Positions 34,850 to 44,346 of a stretch of 64,000 nucleotides of DNA are shown here, piece after piece (position 1 is the first letter of the stretch; the number at the start of each line of letters is the position of its first letter). Below the pieces are notes generated by a model that was not told where the DNA came from, ran no database searches, and saw only the letters and a list, made by a program, of their open reading frames with translations. Source of the DNA: an uncultured Flavobacterium sp. (GTDB lineage: Bacteria; Bacteroidota; Bacteroidia; Flavobacteriales; Flavobacteriaceae); contig NZ_OX638201.1 in assembly GCF_951805225.1 (NCBI RefSeq), forward strand, positions 4,960,001 through 5,024,000, written 5' to 3'. The position numbers were made by a program, and so were the translations under genes.

Positions 34850-36082
34850 TCAGTTTTTATAACGAACGGGACAAGTTCCCAATTCTTCTTCAGAACTACG
34901 GTTTTTATAATACACATAAACAATTACAGAAACTATACAGATTATTCCCTGAATCGCAACTGTATTTCTTGTTCCAATAATGTGTGAAACATACCCAATT
35001 ATTAAACTTCCCACAGGAATCATTCCCTGATACGCCATTAAATAATAGCTAATACTTCTGGAACGCATATTTACCGTACTTTGCGTTTGAACGTAAATGT
35101 TTATAGATGAGGTTTGTGCCATCATTCCCACGCCGCTCAAAGCCATACAAATAAGCGCAACAGTCAAACTATTTGAGTAAGCAAGTATAATGATGCTAAA
35201 ACCTAATAATAAACTCGCAGAGATCATTATTTTGCCCATATTATCCGCTTTTTTAAGATTTGCCAGATAAATAGCCGATACAATTGAACCAATTCCGGCG
35301 GCACTTTCGAACCAACTAAAAGTCTGAGCGTTTCCGCTAAAAATATCTTTGGCAAAAACAGGCATTAAAGTATTGAAAGAAATCACAAATAAACTACTGC
35401 ACATTAACATTAAAAGCATTTTCGCCATTTCGGTTTCTTTTTTCACATAATCCAAACCTTCAAGAAAATCGTCTAACATTTTCATTTTATCAGTCGCTTT
35501 GATATGCGGAGTAATTTTCATCATCAATAAAGAAATCAAAACCGGAATATAACTTAAGAAGTTTCCAATAAAACAAATGTCCTCACCATAATTGTGCAGA
35601 ATAATTCCGGCTAAAGCAGGACCAGCAATTCGGGCAAAATTGTTCAAAGTAGAGTTTAAGGCAACCGCGTTTGGCAAATCTTCTTTGTTGTCCACAATAT
35701 CGATCATCATAGTTTGACGACAAGTCATATCAAAGGAGTTTATAATTCCCTGAAAAAGGCTTAAAGCCAAAATAAAATTGATATTGTAAATTTTTAAGTA
35801 AATCAATAAAGCCAAAGCTCCAGCCTGAAACATAGCTAAAGATTGCAATAAAATCATGGCTTTATGTCTGTCATAACGTCCAATAATACTTCCGGCTAAC
35901 GGCGCAAGAAATAAAGACGGAATCATACTTAAAAAAGTCGTAAGACCAAGTAAGAAAACAGAACCTGTCACGCTGTAAACCATCCAACTTACAGCCGTTT
36001 TTTGAAGCCATGTTCCAATTACAGAAACGGATTGTCCATAAAAGAATAACTTGAAGTTTTTTGATTTTAGCGCTTTAAACAT
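34850..36082 (-). CDS. MFS exporter (EntS/MFS_3 type)
   Basis: The 410-aa protein has about 12 membrane helices. The start region (FKALKSKNFKLFFYGQSVSVIGTWLQ, in pieces) and the SLFLAPLAGSIIGRYDRHK loop are typical of the MFS_3/enterobactin-exporter group. It is probably a proton-driven exporter of small molecules in the inner membrane. A LysR-type regulator is transcribed divergently 90 bp away and is the likely controller. Confidence 0.88.
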   Translation of the reverse strand: MFKALKSKNFKLFFYGQSVSVIGTWLQKTAVSWMVYSVTGSVFLLGLTTFLSMIPSLFLAPLAGSIIGRYDRHKAMILLQSLAMFQAGALALLIYLKIYNINFILALSLFQGIINSFDMTCRQTMMIDIVDNKEDLPNAVALNSTLNNFARIAGPALAGIILHNYGEDICFIGNFLSYIPVLISLLMMKITPHIKATDKMKMLDDFLEGLDYVKKETEMAKMLLMLMCSSLFVISFNTLMPVFAKDIFSGNAQTFSWFESAAGIGSIVSAIYLANLKKADNMGKIMISASLLLGFSIIILAYSNSLTVALICMALSGVGMMAQTSSINIYVQTQSTVNMRSRSISYYLMAYQGMIPVGSLIIGYVSHIIGTRNTVAIQGIICIVSVIVYVYYKNRSSEEELGTCPVRYKN

Positions 36083-36172
36083 GATGCCTGATATTTTTTA
36101 CAAAGTTCGGGATTATGATTTCATTAGAAAAATTAATAATTTTACTGATAATGAGTATTAAAACTTATCGAT

Positions 36173-37045
36173 ATGGAGATTTATCAATTAGAATATTTTA
36201 TTAAAACAGCTGAAGTTCTTCATTTTACAAAAGCTGCCGAATTGTGTTTTGTAACACAATCAGGATTATCACAACAAATAAAAAAACTGGAAGAAGAACT
36301 TGGAATGCCTTTGTTTATAAGGATTGGCAAGAAAGTCCAACTTACCGAAGCGGGTTCTGTTTTTTTAATTCATGCTAAAAAGGTGATCGAAAATGTACAA
36401 AATGGGAAACAGGCAATTGACGATTTGAATGAAATGATTGGCGGAGAATTGCGAATAGGCGTGACTTATATTTTTGGATTACTGATTCTTCCCGTGATTA
36501 ATGCATTTGCAAAAAGATATCAAAAGCTAAAAATTGTCGTCGAATATGGTACAACAGAAGCATTAGAACAGAAATTACTTCACAATGAACTGGATTTGGT
36601 TTTGGTTATTTCATCGCATGAAATAGGGCTTCCGCTTCAAAAAGTACCTTTGTTTACTTCAAATATGGTTATGGCGGTTTCAAAAACACACTCTTTGGCG
36701 GCTTTAGACAAAATTGCTTTTAAGAAAATAGAAGGAATACCGCTGGTTCTTCCCGGTAAAGGTTCGAATTCGAGAGAATTTGTAGAAGAGTTGTTTACCA
36801 AAAATAAAATGAAACCTAAAATTTCGATTGAATTAAACTCGATTCATGCTTTATTGCAAATGGTACAAGACAGCGATTGGGCAACAATTGTAGCAGAAAA
36901 GGCTCTAAAAGACTGGGATAATCTAAAAGCAATTGCCATTACGGGAGTTCCTACACAAAGAGATTCATTCATGTTAACGATTGAAGGAGCGTATCAAAAA
37001 AAGGCAGTAAAACTATTTATGGAAGAATTTAAGAAAAGTATGTAA
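36173..37045 (+). CDS. LysR-family transcriptional regulator
   Basis: The 290-aa protein has the winged helix-turn-helix at residues 1-60 (LEYFIKTAEVLHFTKAAELCFVTQSGLSQQIKKLEEELG in pieces) and a substrate-binding-like co-inducer domain (about 90-290; GELRIGVTYIFGLLILPVI). Divergence from the MFS exporter gene is the classic LysR layout. The short AT-rich space between them holds ATAATGAGTATTAAAACTTAT-like partial dyads (in pieces), too weak to assign. Confidence 0.93.
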   Translation: MEIYQLEYFIKTAEVLHFTKAAELCFVTQSGLSQQIKKLEEELGMPLFIRIGKKVQLTEAGSVFLIHAKKVIENVQNGKQAIDDLNEMIGGELRIGVTYIFGLLILPVINAFAKRYQKLKIVVEYGTTEALEQKLLHNELDLVLVISSHEIGLPLQKVPLFTSNMVMAVSKTHSLAALDKIAFKKIEGIPLVLPGKGSNSREFVEELFTKNKMKPKISIELNSIHALLQMVQDSDWATIVAEKALKDWDNLKAIAITGVPTQRDSFMLTIEGAYQKKAVKLFMEEFKKSM

Positions 37046-37105
37046 AGTAATGTCCGATTTTGTTTTTCTAACTCATTTTTTTTTGTGTTATTTGCAAACC
37101 AATTT

Positions 37106-37192
37106 AGAGAGGTGTCCGAGTGGTTTAAGGAGCTAGCCTGGAAAGCTAGTATATGGGTAACTGTATCGAGGGTTCGAATCCCTTCCTCTCTG
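37106..37192 (+). tRNA. tRNA-Ser (anticodon GGA)
   Basis: The 87-base gene has a perfect 7-bp acceptor stem (AGAGAGG with CCTCTCT), D-arm GTCCGAGTGGTTTAAGGAG, anticodon stem CTAGC/GCTAG around loop CTGGAAA (anticodon GGA, reading UCC/UCU), a long variable arm typical of Ser tRNA, and a GGGTTCGAATCCC T-arm. The discriminator is G. The 3' CCA is not encoded. Confidence 0.96.
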
Positions 37193-37193
37193 C

Positions 37194-37230
37194 AAAAAGC
37201 CTTTTGTAAATTTTACAAAAGGCTTTTTTT
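37194..37230. terminator. Bidirectional terminator after tRNA-Ser
   Basis: A perfect 17-bp stem (37194-37210 with 37212-37228; core GCCTTTTGTAAA) with a one-base centre is flanked by A5 and T7. It ends both the tRNA transcript and the convergent kinase gene, whose stop codon lies at its right edge. Confidence 0.93.
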
Positions 37231-38839
37231 ATAATACCACCGGAATATAAATGTCAAATTTAGCTCCGTGATCTAGTTTGCCTGTTGCGGTAATAATTCC
37301 TTTGTGGTTTTCTACAATTTTTTTTACAATTGTTAAACCAATTCCGGTTCCTTTATATTCTGTTTTGCTATGAAGTTGCTGAAACATTTCGAATACGCGA
37401 TTTTCAAATTGCGAATCAAATCCAATACCATTATCGGTAATTGTAATATGGCAATAATCATTAACCAACGGAATATTTTTAGTATTAGGTTTGGTATAAT
37501 AACTTTCGATTTTAATATGCGGCGTTACTTCGCTTTTTGAAAACTTAAGAGAATTACTAATTAAATTGCTTATAAGTTGTTCAAACTGAAACGGAATTAT
37601 AAAAGCCTTACAGTTTCCGGATAATTCTATAATTGCTTTTTTTAATACTATTTCTTCTTTTAAATCTTCCAGAACTTTATTGATAACATCATTAAGATTA
37701 GTGTTTTCAAATTTCTTTTCGGTTACACTTGTACGGGAATAATTCAATAAATCATTTATAAGCGCTTGCATGTGAGAAGCGGCAACTTCGATTCGTTCAA
37801 AATAATACTTTCCTTTCTCAGTTAAATTTTGATTTTCATCTGTCGAAATTCGGTTCGAAAAAACCTGTATTTTCCGTAAAGGTTCCTGAAGATGATGACT
37901 GGATATATACGTAAAAGCTTCCAATTCATTATTGGCAAGAATTAATTCGGAAGCACGTTTTTCTTTCTCTTTATTTTGAAAAAGAAGCTCAGAATTGGCA
38001 ATACTTAATTCATCTGCCCGTTTTTGTTTCTCTTTGTTTTGATAAGCAAGTTCAGTATTTGCAATAACAAGTTCGGCAGCACGATCTTCTTTTTCCTGAT
38101 TTTGATAAGCAAGTTCTGTGTTTGCAATAACTAATTCGGAAGCACGTTTTTCTTTCTCTTTATTTTGAAAAAGAAGCTCAGAATTGGCAACACTTAATTC
38201 ATCTGCCCGTTTTTGCTTCTCTTTGTTTTGATAAGCAAGTTCAGTATTTGCAATGACAAGTTCAGCGGCACGGTCTTCTTTTTCATTGTTCTGAAAAGTA
38301 AGTTCTGTATTTGCAATCAGAAGTTCAGCGGCGCGTTTTTCTTTCTCTTTATTCTGATAAGCAAGTTCAGTATTTGCAATAACAAGTTCGGCAGCACGAT
38401 CTTCTTTTTCCTGATTTTGATAAGCAAGTTCTGTGTTTGCAATAACTAATTCAGCAGCACGTTTTTCTTTCTCTTTATTTTGAAAAAGAAGCTCAGAATT
38501 AGCAATACTTAATTCATCTGCTCGTTTTTGTTTTTCATTGTTTTGATAAGCGAGTTCAGTATTTGCTATGACAAGTTCGGCGGCACGTTTTTCTTTTTCT
38601 TCGTTTTGATAAGCAAGTTCAGTATTTGCAATAACAAGTTCGGCAGCACGTTTTTCCTTTTCTTCGTTTTGATAAGCCAGTTCGGCATTGGCAATAACGA
38701 GCTCTGAAGCACGTTTTTTTCGTTCCTCTATTTGTCGCGCAAGTCTTTTATTAACGAGCAGTAATTCATCATTATGATTTACTTTAGTTCGTTCTGGAAA
38801 AATTGTACTTTCAGGCAGAATGCTCTTTTTTTTGCTCAT
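37229..38839 (-). CDS. Histidine kinase with 13 tandem coiled-coil repeats
   Basis: The 536-aa protein has no transmembrane segment or signal. Residues about 37-310 are 13 near-identical 21-residue units (consensus EKEKRAAELVIANTELAYQN). A HisKA domain follows (ISSHHLQEPLRKIQ, with the phosphorylated His in SSHH), then a HATPase domain with N-box NLISNSLKFS, DNGIGFD and GTGIGLTIVKKI. Twenty-one residues equal three heptads, so the repeats should make a long coiled coil. No receiver gene is adjacent, so the partner is unknown. This is an orphan soluble kinase with an unusually long signalling helix. Confidence 0.9.
   Translation of the reverse strand: MSKKKSILPESTIFPERTKVNHNDELLLVNKRLARQIEERKKRASELVIANAELAYQNEEKEKRAAELVIANTELAYQNEEKEKRAAELVIANTELAYQNNEKQKRADELSIANSELLFQNKEKEKRAAELVIANTELAYQNQEKEDRAAELVIANTELAYQNKEKEKRAAELLIANTELTFQNNEKEDRAAELVIANTELAYQNKEKQKRADELSVANSELLFQNKEKEKRASELVIANTELAYQNQEKEDRAAELVIANTELAYQNKEKQKRADELSIANSELLFQNKEKEKRASELILANNELEAFTYISSHHLQEPLRKIQVFSNRISTDENQNLTEKGKYYFERIEVAASHMQALINDLLNYSRTSVTEKKFENTNLNDVINKVLEDLKEEIVLKKAIIELSGNCKAFIIPFQFEQLISNLISNSLKFSKSEVTPHIKIESYYTKPNTKNIPLVNDYCHITITDNGIGFDSQFENRVFEMFQQLHSKTEYKGTGIGLTIVKKIVENHKGIITATGKLDHGAKFDIYIPVVL
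37915..38731 (-). repeat. 63-bp tandem repeat array (13 units)
   Basis: The coding repeats above are also highly similar at DNA level, with a 63-bp period. Units 9-11 copy units 4-6 almost exactly, pointing to multi-unit duplication. Such arrays commonly change length by slippage or recombination. Confidence 0.88.
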
Positions 38840-39223
38840 GATTTCTAGCGCATTTACCCAAATATAACCTAACTGAATTTAATGGCTTCCTTTTAAACTT
38901 AATAAGTCAATTTATAATTTATAAATAGCGTTAATGCTCAAAATTTATATTTGTAAAATTTAAGTTTTTTCTTATTTTTTAAAATTAAGGTTAGCGATTT
39001 TATTAAAAATTATATAGAATAAAAACAGGTTATTAGAAGGCGTTTTTACTGGTATTTCATGATTTTATTTGATTTTGCGTCTGAAATTATTTTCAAAACA
39101 ATGTATCATTTTTAGTTTATCATCGTCTTGATTTAAAACGCCTGAATTGTCTGATTTACAAAATGGCCAAGAAGTAAAAAGATTCAGCAAACAATCATCA
39201 ATCAAAAAACGTCAATCAAAATC
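38840..39223. other. 384-bp intergenic region between divergent genes
   Basis: This very AT-rich space separates the leftward kinase gene from the rightward serine-hydrolase gene. A minus-strand -7 box TATATTTG (plus-strand 38859-38866) lies 20 bp before the kinase start. A plus-strand TATATTTG lies at 38946-38953, far from the hydrolase gene. I see no credible small gene, repeat or strong hairpin here. Confidence 0.5.
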
Positions 39224-40705
39224 ATGAGAAATTTTATTTCTAAATCACTAATAATCCTCTTTTTAATTAGTCTTACAACTAATGCGCAAAATCAAAAACT
39301 TTCAGATAGTATAGATCTTTTTTTGAAAGATAAAATGCAAAAACTTCATATTCCGGCGCTTCAACTTGCCGTTGTTCAACATGGAAAAATAATAAAACGC
39401 AGCAGCTACGGAATTGCTAACATCGAAAATTCGGTAAGCGCAACAGACGAAAGCATGTTCTCGATTAATTCCTGTACAAAAGCATTTGTAGGCGTTGCAG
39501 TAATGCAGCTTCAGGAAGAAGGAAAACTTAATATTAATGATCCTATTTCAAAATATTTAGAGTATTTGCCTGTTGCGTGGCAAGGTTTGACAATTAAACA
39601 ATTGTTCTCTAACATTTCCGGACTTCCTAATATTATTGATGAATATGAAAATTTATTAGGAAATACTGAAGCTGCTTCTTGGGAAAAAGTTAAAACATTG
39701 CCTATGGAATTTAATACGGGAGATCATTTTCGTTATAATCAAACGGGTTATGTTATTATTGGCAGAATTATTAATAAAGTGAGCGGAATGCATTTTACTA
39801 AATTCATAGAAGATCGTCAGTTCAAAGTAGCAGGAATGAAGCTAACTCGTTTTGGAGATTCTTCTGATGTTATTCCAAATTCAGCTGGAGCTTATACTAC
39901 GCAGGATAATGTAAATGGAGATTGGATTACGACAAATGACGTTAGAAATTGTTTTATGAAATTTCCAGAATTCTTTAGAACAGCGACAGGAATAATTTCG
40001 ACTTCTGATGAAATTGCAAAATGGATTATTGCATTGCAAAATGGTTCATTATTAAAGCAAAAATCAAGCTTGGATTTGCTTTGGCAGCCAGCAATTTTAA
40101 ACAACGGACGTGTTGGAGGTTTTAATAAATTGGTAAACGGATATGCTTTGGGTTGGCCAGTAGCAGCGAGAGCAGAACATCCTGCAGCAGGACCAATTGG
40201 AGGTATGAGATCTGCCTTTTTTGTTTATCCAAATGATGATTTATCGATAGTTGTTTTAACGAATCTTCAGGGAGCAAATCCGGAATGGTTTATAGATGAA
40301 ATTGCGGGTTATTATATTCCTTATATGAAAGAATCAAACGGATTTGGATTATCTCCTTCATTAAAAAAATTAAGAAAAGAATTAATGAAGCAAGAATATA
40401 ACAATGCTTTGAAAGTTGCAGAAAATCTAAAAAAATCTGATTCTAAATTTAATTTAGGCGAAAATGAATTAAATGATTTTGGATATAAATTATTGAGCGA
40501 AAACAAACAAACAGACGCGTTGAAGATTTTTAAATTAAACGTAGATCTTTACCCACAAAGCGGAAATACATATGACAGTTATGCAGAAACTTTGGCTAGT
40601 TTGGGAAATAAAAAAGATGCTATAAAAAATTATAAAAAAGCATTTCAGCTGAATCCAAAAAATAAAAATGCTCAGGAACAAGTAAAGAAACTGGAAGGCA
40701 TATAA
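39224..40705 (+). CDS. Secreted serine hydrolase (class C beta-lactamase fold) with TPR tail
   Basis: The 493-aa protein has a signal peptide (MRNFISKSLIILFLISLTTNAQ), then a beta-lactamase-type serine hydrolase domain (about 30-360). The SxxK motif is SCTK in MFSINSCTKAFVG, and YNQTGYVIIG stands at the usual Tyr motif position (YNQ rather than the common YSN). The C-terminal 100 residues resemble TPR repeats (SGNTYDSYAETLASLGNKKD, then KNYKKAFQLNP). It is probably a periplasmic or surface peptidase/esterase rather than a true beta-lactamase. A strong terminator follows it. Confidence 0.88.
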   Translation: MRNFISKSLIILFLISLTTNAQNQKLSDSIDLFLKDKMQKLHIPALQLAVVQHGKIIKRSSYGIANIENSVSATDESMFSINSCTKAFVGVAVMQLQEEGKLNINDPISKYLEYLPVAWQGLTIKQLFSNISGLPNIIDEYENLLGNTEAASWEKVKTLPMEFNTGDHFRYNQTGYVIIGRIINKVSGMHFTKFIEDRQFKVAGMKLTRFGDSSDVIPNSAGAYTTQDNVNGDWITTNDVRNCFMKFPEFFRTATGIISTSDEIAKWIIALQNGSLLKQKSSLDLLWQPAILNNGRVGGFNKLVNGYALGWPVAARAEHPAAGPIGGMRSAFFVYPNDDLSIVVLTNLQGANPEWFIDEIAGYYIPYMKESNGFGLSPSLKKLRKELMKQEYNNALKVAENLKKSDSKFNLGENELNDFGYKLLSENKQTDALKIFKLNVDLYPQSGNTYDSYAETLASLGNKKDAIKNYKKAFQLNPKNKNAQEQVKKLEGI

Positions 40706-40721
40706 ACCATATTTTTAGTTC

Positions 40722-40769
40722 AAAGCAAACCCCTTATGAAATTCATTCATAAGGGGTTTGCTTTTTAGA
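40722..40769. terminator. Strong terminator between convergent genes
   Basis: A perfect 19-bp stem (40722-40740 with 40746-40764; core GCAAACCCCTTATGAA) with a 5-base loop is followed by TTTTT. It serves the serine-hydrolase gene and the convergent acetyltransferase gene. Confidence 0.93.
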
Positions 40770-40775
40770 ATTTTC

Positions 40776-41282
40776 TTAAAGCTTAATCTCAAACAAACTA
40801 AAAGAACCTTCTTTATAATGTTCCGGTAATTCGCTTGTCCATTCGATTGTGCTGATTCCTTTGTATTCGAAACCGCAACTTGTGTAGTATTTATTTATTC
40901 TCTCGTTGCCGCTATGTGTGTCAAGTCGAATGTACTGTTTGTTGTTTTCTTTTGCATATGTTTTTACCCATTCAATAATTTTTTTTACATACGATTGTCC
41001 TCTAAATTTTGGATTTGTCGCAATACGATGAAGATAAACCGCAGGATCTTTTGCAGCTTCTTTCCAGATAATTAAATCATTAAAAGTTAACACAAATGTA
41101 CAAGCAACTTCATTTCCTTCTTTGATTACAAAATGACGATTTTCAGTAATTTCGTTTTCGATTAGAGATCTTTCAAAACCTCTCCAACTTTTATTATTGA
41201 CTGTTTTTTGGTATGATGTAGCTTCATTATAGATATCAAAAACAGCATCGATATCTTCATTTGTAGTTTTAAAAAATTCCAT
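40776..41282 (-). CDS. GNAT-family N-acetyltransferase
   Basis: The 168-aa protein has the GNAT core: VACTFVLTFND, LHRIATNPKFRGQSYVKKIIEW (the acetyl-CoA loop, with RGQSYV in place of the common RGxGxG), and NKQYIRLDTHSGNERINKYYTSCGFEYKG at the end (given in pieces of motif B). The substrate is unknown; small amines or antibiotics are common for this group. Confidence 0.85.
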   Translation of the reverse strand: MEFFKTTNEDIDAVFDIYNEATSYQKTVNNKSWRGFERSLIENEITENRHFVIKEGNEVACTFVLTFNDLIIWKEAAKDPAVYLHRIATNPKFRGQSYVKKIIEWVKTYAKENNKQYIRLDTHSGNERINKYYTSCGFEYKGISTIEWTSELPEHYKEGSFSLFEIKL

Positions 41283-41363
41283 TATTGGGGTGTATTCTGT
41301 AGATTAATCAATCCTGTAAAGATAAATTTTCAGATTCTCAAAGTTGGATGAATTATATTAGTT

Positions 41364-42323
41364 TTAACTTTTTTCATCAGAATTTAACCAAACGACCTTT
41401 TGTTCCGATTCGTGATTTTGTCCAATAATATCGCGATATAAATCTGGTCTTCTAGCTTTTATGTAGCGATTTCCTCCGGCTTGAATGTATTTTTCAGGAC
41501 TAATTATTGCTGTTGCAAAAGAGTCATCAAAAGTTCTACATTCTGCGAGAATATCTCCAAAAGGATCAATAATCATCGAACAACCATTTTTGAGTTGATC
41601 GTCATCCATACCAATTGGGTTTGAGAAAACAGCATAAATAGCATTATCATAAGCTCTTGCAGGCAACCATTTCATTAACCAATCGCGACCTTTCATGCCG
41701 TCAAATTCCAGTCTTAAAGAAGTTGGATCAGCTTTACGGTTTTCCCAAAGTTGAGGTGCAACAAAACCTGCTCCAGGTCGGGTCGAAGGTGTGCACATTG
41801 TTACATGCGGCATAAAAATAATATCGGCTCCCAGAAGTTTTGTTGCGCGAACATTTTCGATAATATTGTTGTCGTAACAAATTAGAATTCCGCATTTCCA
41901 GCCTTTAATTTCAAAGATGCAATAACGATCTCCAGGCGTTAAATATGGATTTATAAACGGATGAAGTTTTCTGTATTTTGCGACCAAACCATTTTTGTCA
42001 ACACAAACGTAAGCTTTAAAAAGATTGTCATTTTCATCCTTTTCAAAAAGTCCCGCAAGAATTATAATATCATTTTTTTGGGCAATTTCGGTTAGTTTTA
42101 AAATGCTTTCTCCACTCGGAATAATTTCTGCCAAGTCCAGCATTTGTTCTTTCGATAAATGTCTTGCAAATGTATATCCCGTAATAGAACATTCATGAAA
42201 CGAAATCACGTCGCAACCTTCATTGGCTGCTTTTTGTGAAAGCTTTTCGATTACAGATAAATTATAGTTTTTGTCGCCACTTTTGTTTTCAAACTGTGCG
42301 GTAGCTATTTTTAGATTTTCCAT
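41364..42323 (-). CDS. Carbon-nitrogen hydrolase (nitrilase superfamily)
   Basis: The 319-aa protein has the complete nitrilase triad: Glu44 in SFHECSITGY, Lys in AKYRKLHPF and Cys in GILICYDNNI. The family hydrolyses nitriles, amides or carbamoyl groups. No signal peptide is visible, so it is cytoplasmic. It is followed 3' by a GNAT gene and preceded by an AraC gene on the same strand, so all three may form one loose leftward transcript. Confidence 0.9.
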   Translation of the reverse strand: MENLKIATAQFENKSGDKNYNLSVIEKLSQKAANEGCDVISFHECSITGYTFARHLSKEQMLDLAEIIPSGESILKLTEIAQKNDIIILAGLFEKDENDNLFKAYVCVDKNGLVAKYRKLHPFINPYLTPGDRYCIFEIKGWKCGILICYDNNIIENVRATKLLGADIIFMPHVTMCTPSTRPGAGFVAPQLWENRKADPTSLRLEFDGMKGRDWLMKWLPARAYDNAIYAVFSNPIGMDDDQLKNGCSMIIDPFGDILAECRTFDDSFATAIISPEKYIQAGGNRYIKARRPDLYRDIIGQNHESEQKVVWLNSDEKS

Positions 42324-42392
42324 TTTTGATACTATTATTTTGAGTCAAAAGTAGTATCGATGAAATTCTATAAATTGTACAAAACCGACATT

Positions 42393-43220
42393 TTAAAGGG
42401 AACCAATCGGAAAGGTTCGAATAAGATTATTGGTTAATTTTCCGCTGCAATGCAAGTATTCTTTTGGAGATATTCCGGTATGTTTTCTGAAATCTTTTAT
42501 TAAATGCGATTGATCCGAAAATCCTGCATCATAACAAATAGTTGTCAGATTTGTATCTGCAGGTTTGTCTTTCAATAATTTTAAAAAATGATGCAACCTT
42601 ACAACGTTGCCAAATTTCTTCGGGTTTAACCCAATCGATTCTTTAAATTTTCGTTCAAGATGTCTTTCGGTATAACCGGTATATTTAACCAATTGCGCTA
42701 CAGAAAAATGTCCTTTGTTTGAAATTATAAAATCGAGTGAACTGTTTACGATCAATTGGTTTGATTCTGATTTTTTAGAGATCAGATTGCTGAAAAAATG
42801 ATTTAGAAATCCAATTCTTGTCTGATTATTACTTTGTTCCGATAGCTTTTCCTGAAGAATCAATCCGTTTTCTCCAAAAACATCATCAATAGAAATAATA
42901 GAATCCAGAAATTCATTGGCAGGAATCCCTAACAATTGATGAATTCCGTTAGGCTGAAAAACAACAATTATTAAAGTGATTTCATCGTTAGAATAAATGT
43001 CTTTGAAGCCATTAAGTTGTCCGTATAAAAAAGAATTTGGCAGATAATTTTTTACTTCATAATTCGTAATATCAGCGATAAGTTTACTTTTAAAAGAAAA
43101 TACAACGCCAGTATTACCATCAGAAAACAATCGAAGTTTTTGGATAGCAGTTTCCTGATTATCCAAAAAAAGATAATGTTTGATATAGGGAGATAGCTCT
43201 TTTGAAGGTAAAACTTGCAT
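42393..43220 (-). CDS. AraC-family transcriptional regulator
   Basis: The 275-aa protein has an N-terminal sensing domain (DUF6597-like start, LPSKELSPYIKHYLFLD) and a C-terminal double helix-turn-helix (about 175-265; VAQLVKYTGYTERHLERKFKE, then ICYDAGFSDQSHLIKDFRKHTG in pieces). It lies 17 bp after the broken cysteine hydrolase gene and before the nitrilase gene, and may control one or both. Confidence 0.9.
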   Translation of the reverse strand: MQVLPSKELSPYIKHYLFLDNQETAIQKLRLFSDGNTGVVFSFKSKLIADITNYEVKNYLPNSFLYGQLNGFKDIYSNDEITLIIVVFQPNGIHQLLGIPANEFLDSIISIDDVFGENGLILQEKLSEQSNNQTRIGFLNHFFSNLISKKSESNQLIVNSSLDFIISNKGHFSVAQLVKYTGYTERHLERKFKESIGLNPKKFGNVVRLHHFLKLLKDKPADTNLTTICYDAGFSDQSHLIKDFRKHTGISPKEYLHCSGKLTNNLIRTFPIGSL

Positions 43221-43237
43221 CGTTTAGTTGTTGATTA

Positions 43238-43779
43238 TTAAAAACCGAACTTGTCCGTAATAATTGTGGCGCCTTTCTTTTCCAGATCAGATAACATTTC
43301 TTGTTTTCTAAATTCAACGTCGTCTCCCGTCGCGATGTATTCTTGCAAAAGTGCTACTTCATAACCGTTTTCAAGTGCATCAATTGCGGTTTGTTTTATA
43401 CAATATTCTGCCAGAAAACCACATAATATAAGTTTACGAATAGCATTTTTTTTCAAGTAAATTTTAAATTCTTCTGATGAAAAACTACTGTGTTTTGTTT
43501 TCGAAATTAATTTGAAAGAATCATCAAAATCTATGTCAATTTCATGACCTTTTGTGCCTTCGATACACATCGAAATTCCTTCTCCGAATTGATTTTCCTG
43601 ATAATTCGAAAAATAATTACAAACTTATCTTTGGCGAATTGTTTCGTTAATCGATTCAATTGTGTCTTGACTTCTTTGATTTGATGAATAGGATGGTTTT
43701 TTGCATAATTTCCATCAATATCTGTAAAGTCTTTTTGGGGATCAATAATTACTATTAATTCTTCAGATGTTAATGTCAT
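43238..43779 (-). pseudogene. Isochorismatase-like cysteine hydrolase, frameshifted
   Basis: Two overlapping frames encode two parts of one protein. The N-terminal part (43531-43779) has ELIVIIDPQKDF with the catalytic Asp13. The C-terminal part (43238-43570) has GFLAEYCIKQTAIDAL with the nucleophilic Cys. Adding one T to the T5 run at 43609-43613 (minus strand) fuses them into about 180 aa, the normal length for the family, and restores SNYQENQFGEG across the joint. Either the gene is inactivated or the run was misread. All catalytic residues otherwise remain, which suggests a recent event or a sequence error. Confidence 0.88.
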
Positions 43780-43849
43780 CGCTTTTAATCTTTTTGAAGT
43801 TTGAATCGTGAAGAATCAGCTTTTGACAAATTTAAGGATATTTTTTCGA

Positions 43850-44278
43850 TTATAGTTTTTCCGATTCTTTATAGATGTTTCTGTCTATCGTGATTTTTAA
43901 TCTGGCAAACATTTCGGTAATATCAAAGCCTTCTTTTTTGTATTCGGACTGAACAGCTTCTTTTGCTTTTTTTAAAACAGTTTCATTTTCCCAAACGGCA
44001 ATCGTCATAAAAATAAAATTTCCTTGTTCATCGATGCGTTCGTAAGCTTCGTCTTTTATGAATCCGTTTAAGTTCCTGATGAAGTTTCTGTTGATGGCTA
44101 CTCTTTCCAGAAATTCTTGTTTTGATTGTGCCGGAACGATAAATTTATCGATAAAGATTTGTTTCATGTTTTCTGATTTTTTGGTTTCGATTTTTGAAGT
44201 AATTGTTGTTGATTGAGCATTTGTTTCATAACTAAACAATGTCAAAAAAACAATTCCGATTAAAAGATGTGTTTTCAT
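43850..44278 (-). CDS. Antibiotic-biosynthesis-monooxygenase-domain protein, exported
   Basis: The 142-aa protein begins with a signal peptide (MKTHLLIGIVFLTLFSYETNAQ), then a short linker and an ABM-like domain (residues 38-130; FIVPAQSKQEFLERVAIN, ERIDEQGNFIFMTIAVWEN). ABM proteins are dimeric ferredoxin-like folds, sometimes heme- or quinone-modifying enzymes. A secreted form is less usual. It sits between the broken cysteine hydrolase gene and a second AraC gene on the same strand. Confidence 0.78.
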   Translation of the reverse strand: MKTHLLIGIVFLTLFSYETNAQSTTITSKIETKKSENMKQIFIDKFIVPAQSKQEFLERVAINRNFIRNLNGFIKDEAYERIDEQGNFIFMTIAVWENETVLKKAKEAVQSEYKKEGFDITEMFARLKITIDRNIYKESEKL

Positions 44279-44346
44279 AATTCTTGATTTTTGTTGTTGT
44301 AAAATTCAAGATTACAGAAACCAATTAATTGTAAAAAATCATTGAT

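Noticed and set aside
36083..36172. LysR box between the MFS exporter and LysR genes
   Set aside because: Several partial AT-rich dyads exist but none stands out from the base composition, so I do not assign a site.
37915..38731. CRISPR-like regular repeats
   Set aside because: The 63-bp units have no spacers, keep one reading frame throughout and encode coiled-coil heptads in a histidine kinase.
43850..44278. ABM protein as part of an antibiotic biosynthesis cluster
   Set aside because: No biosynthetic genes surround it; the domain name comes from the family and does not show such a role here.
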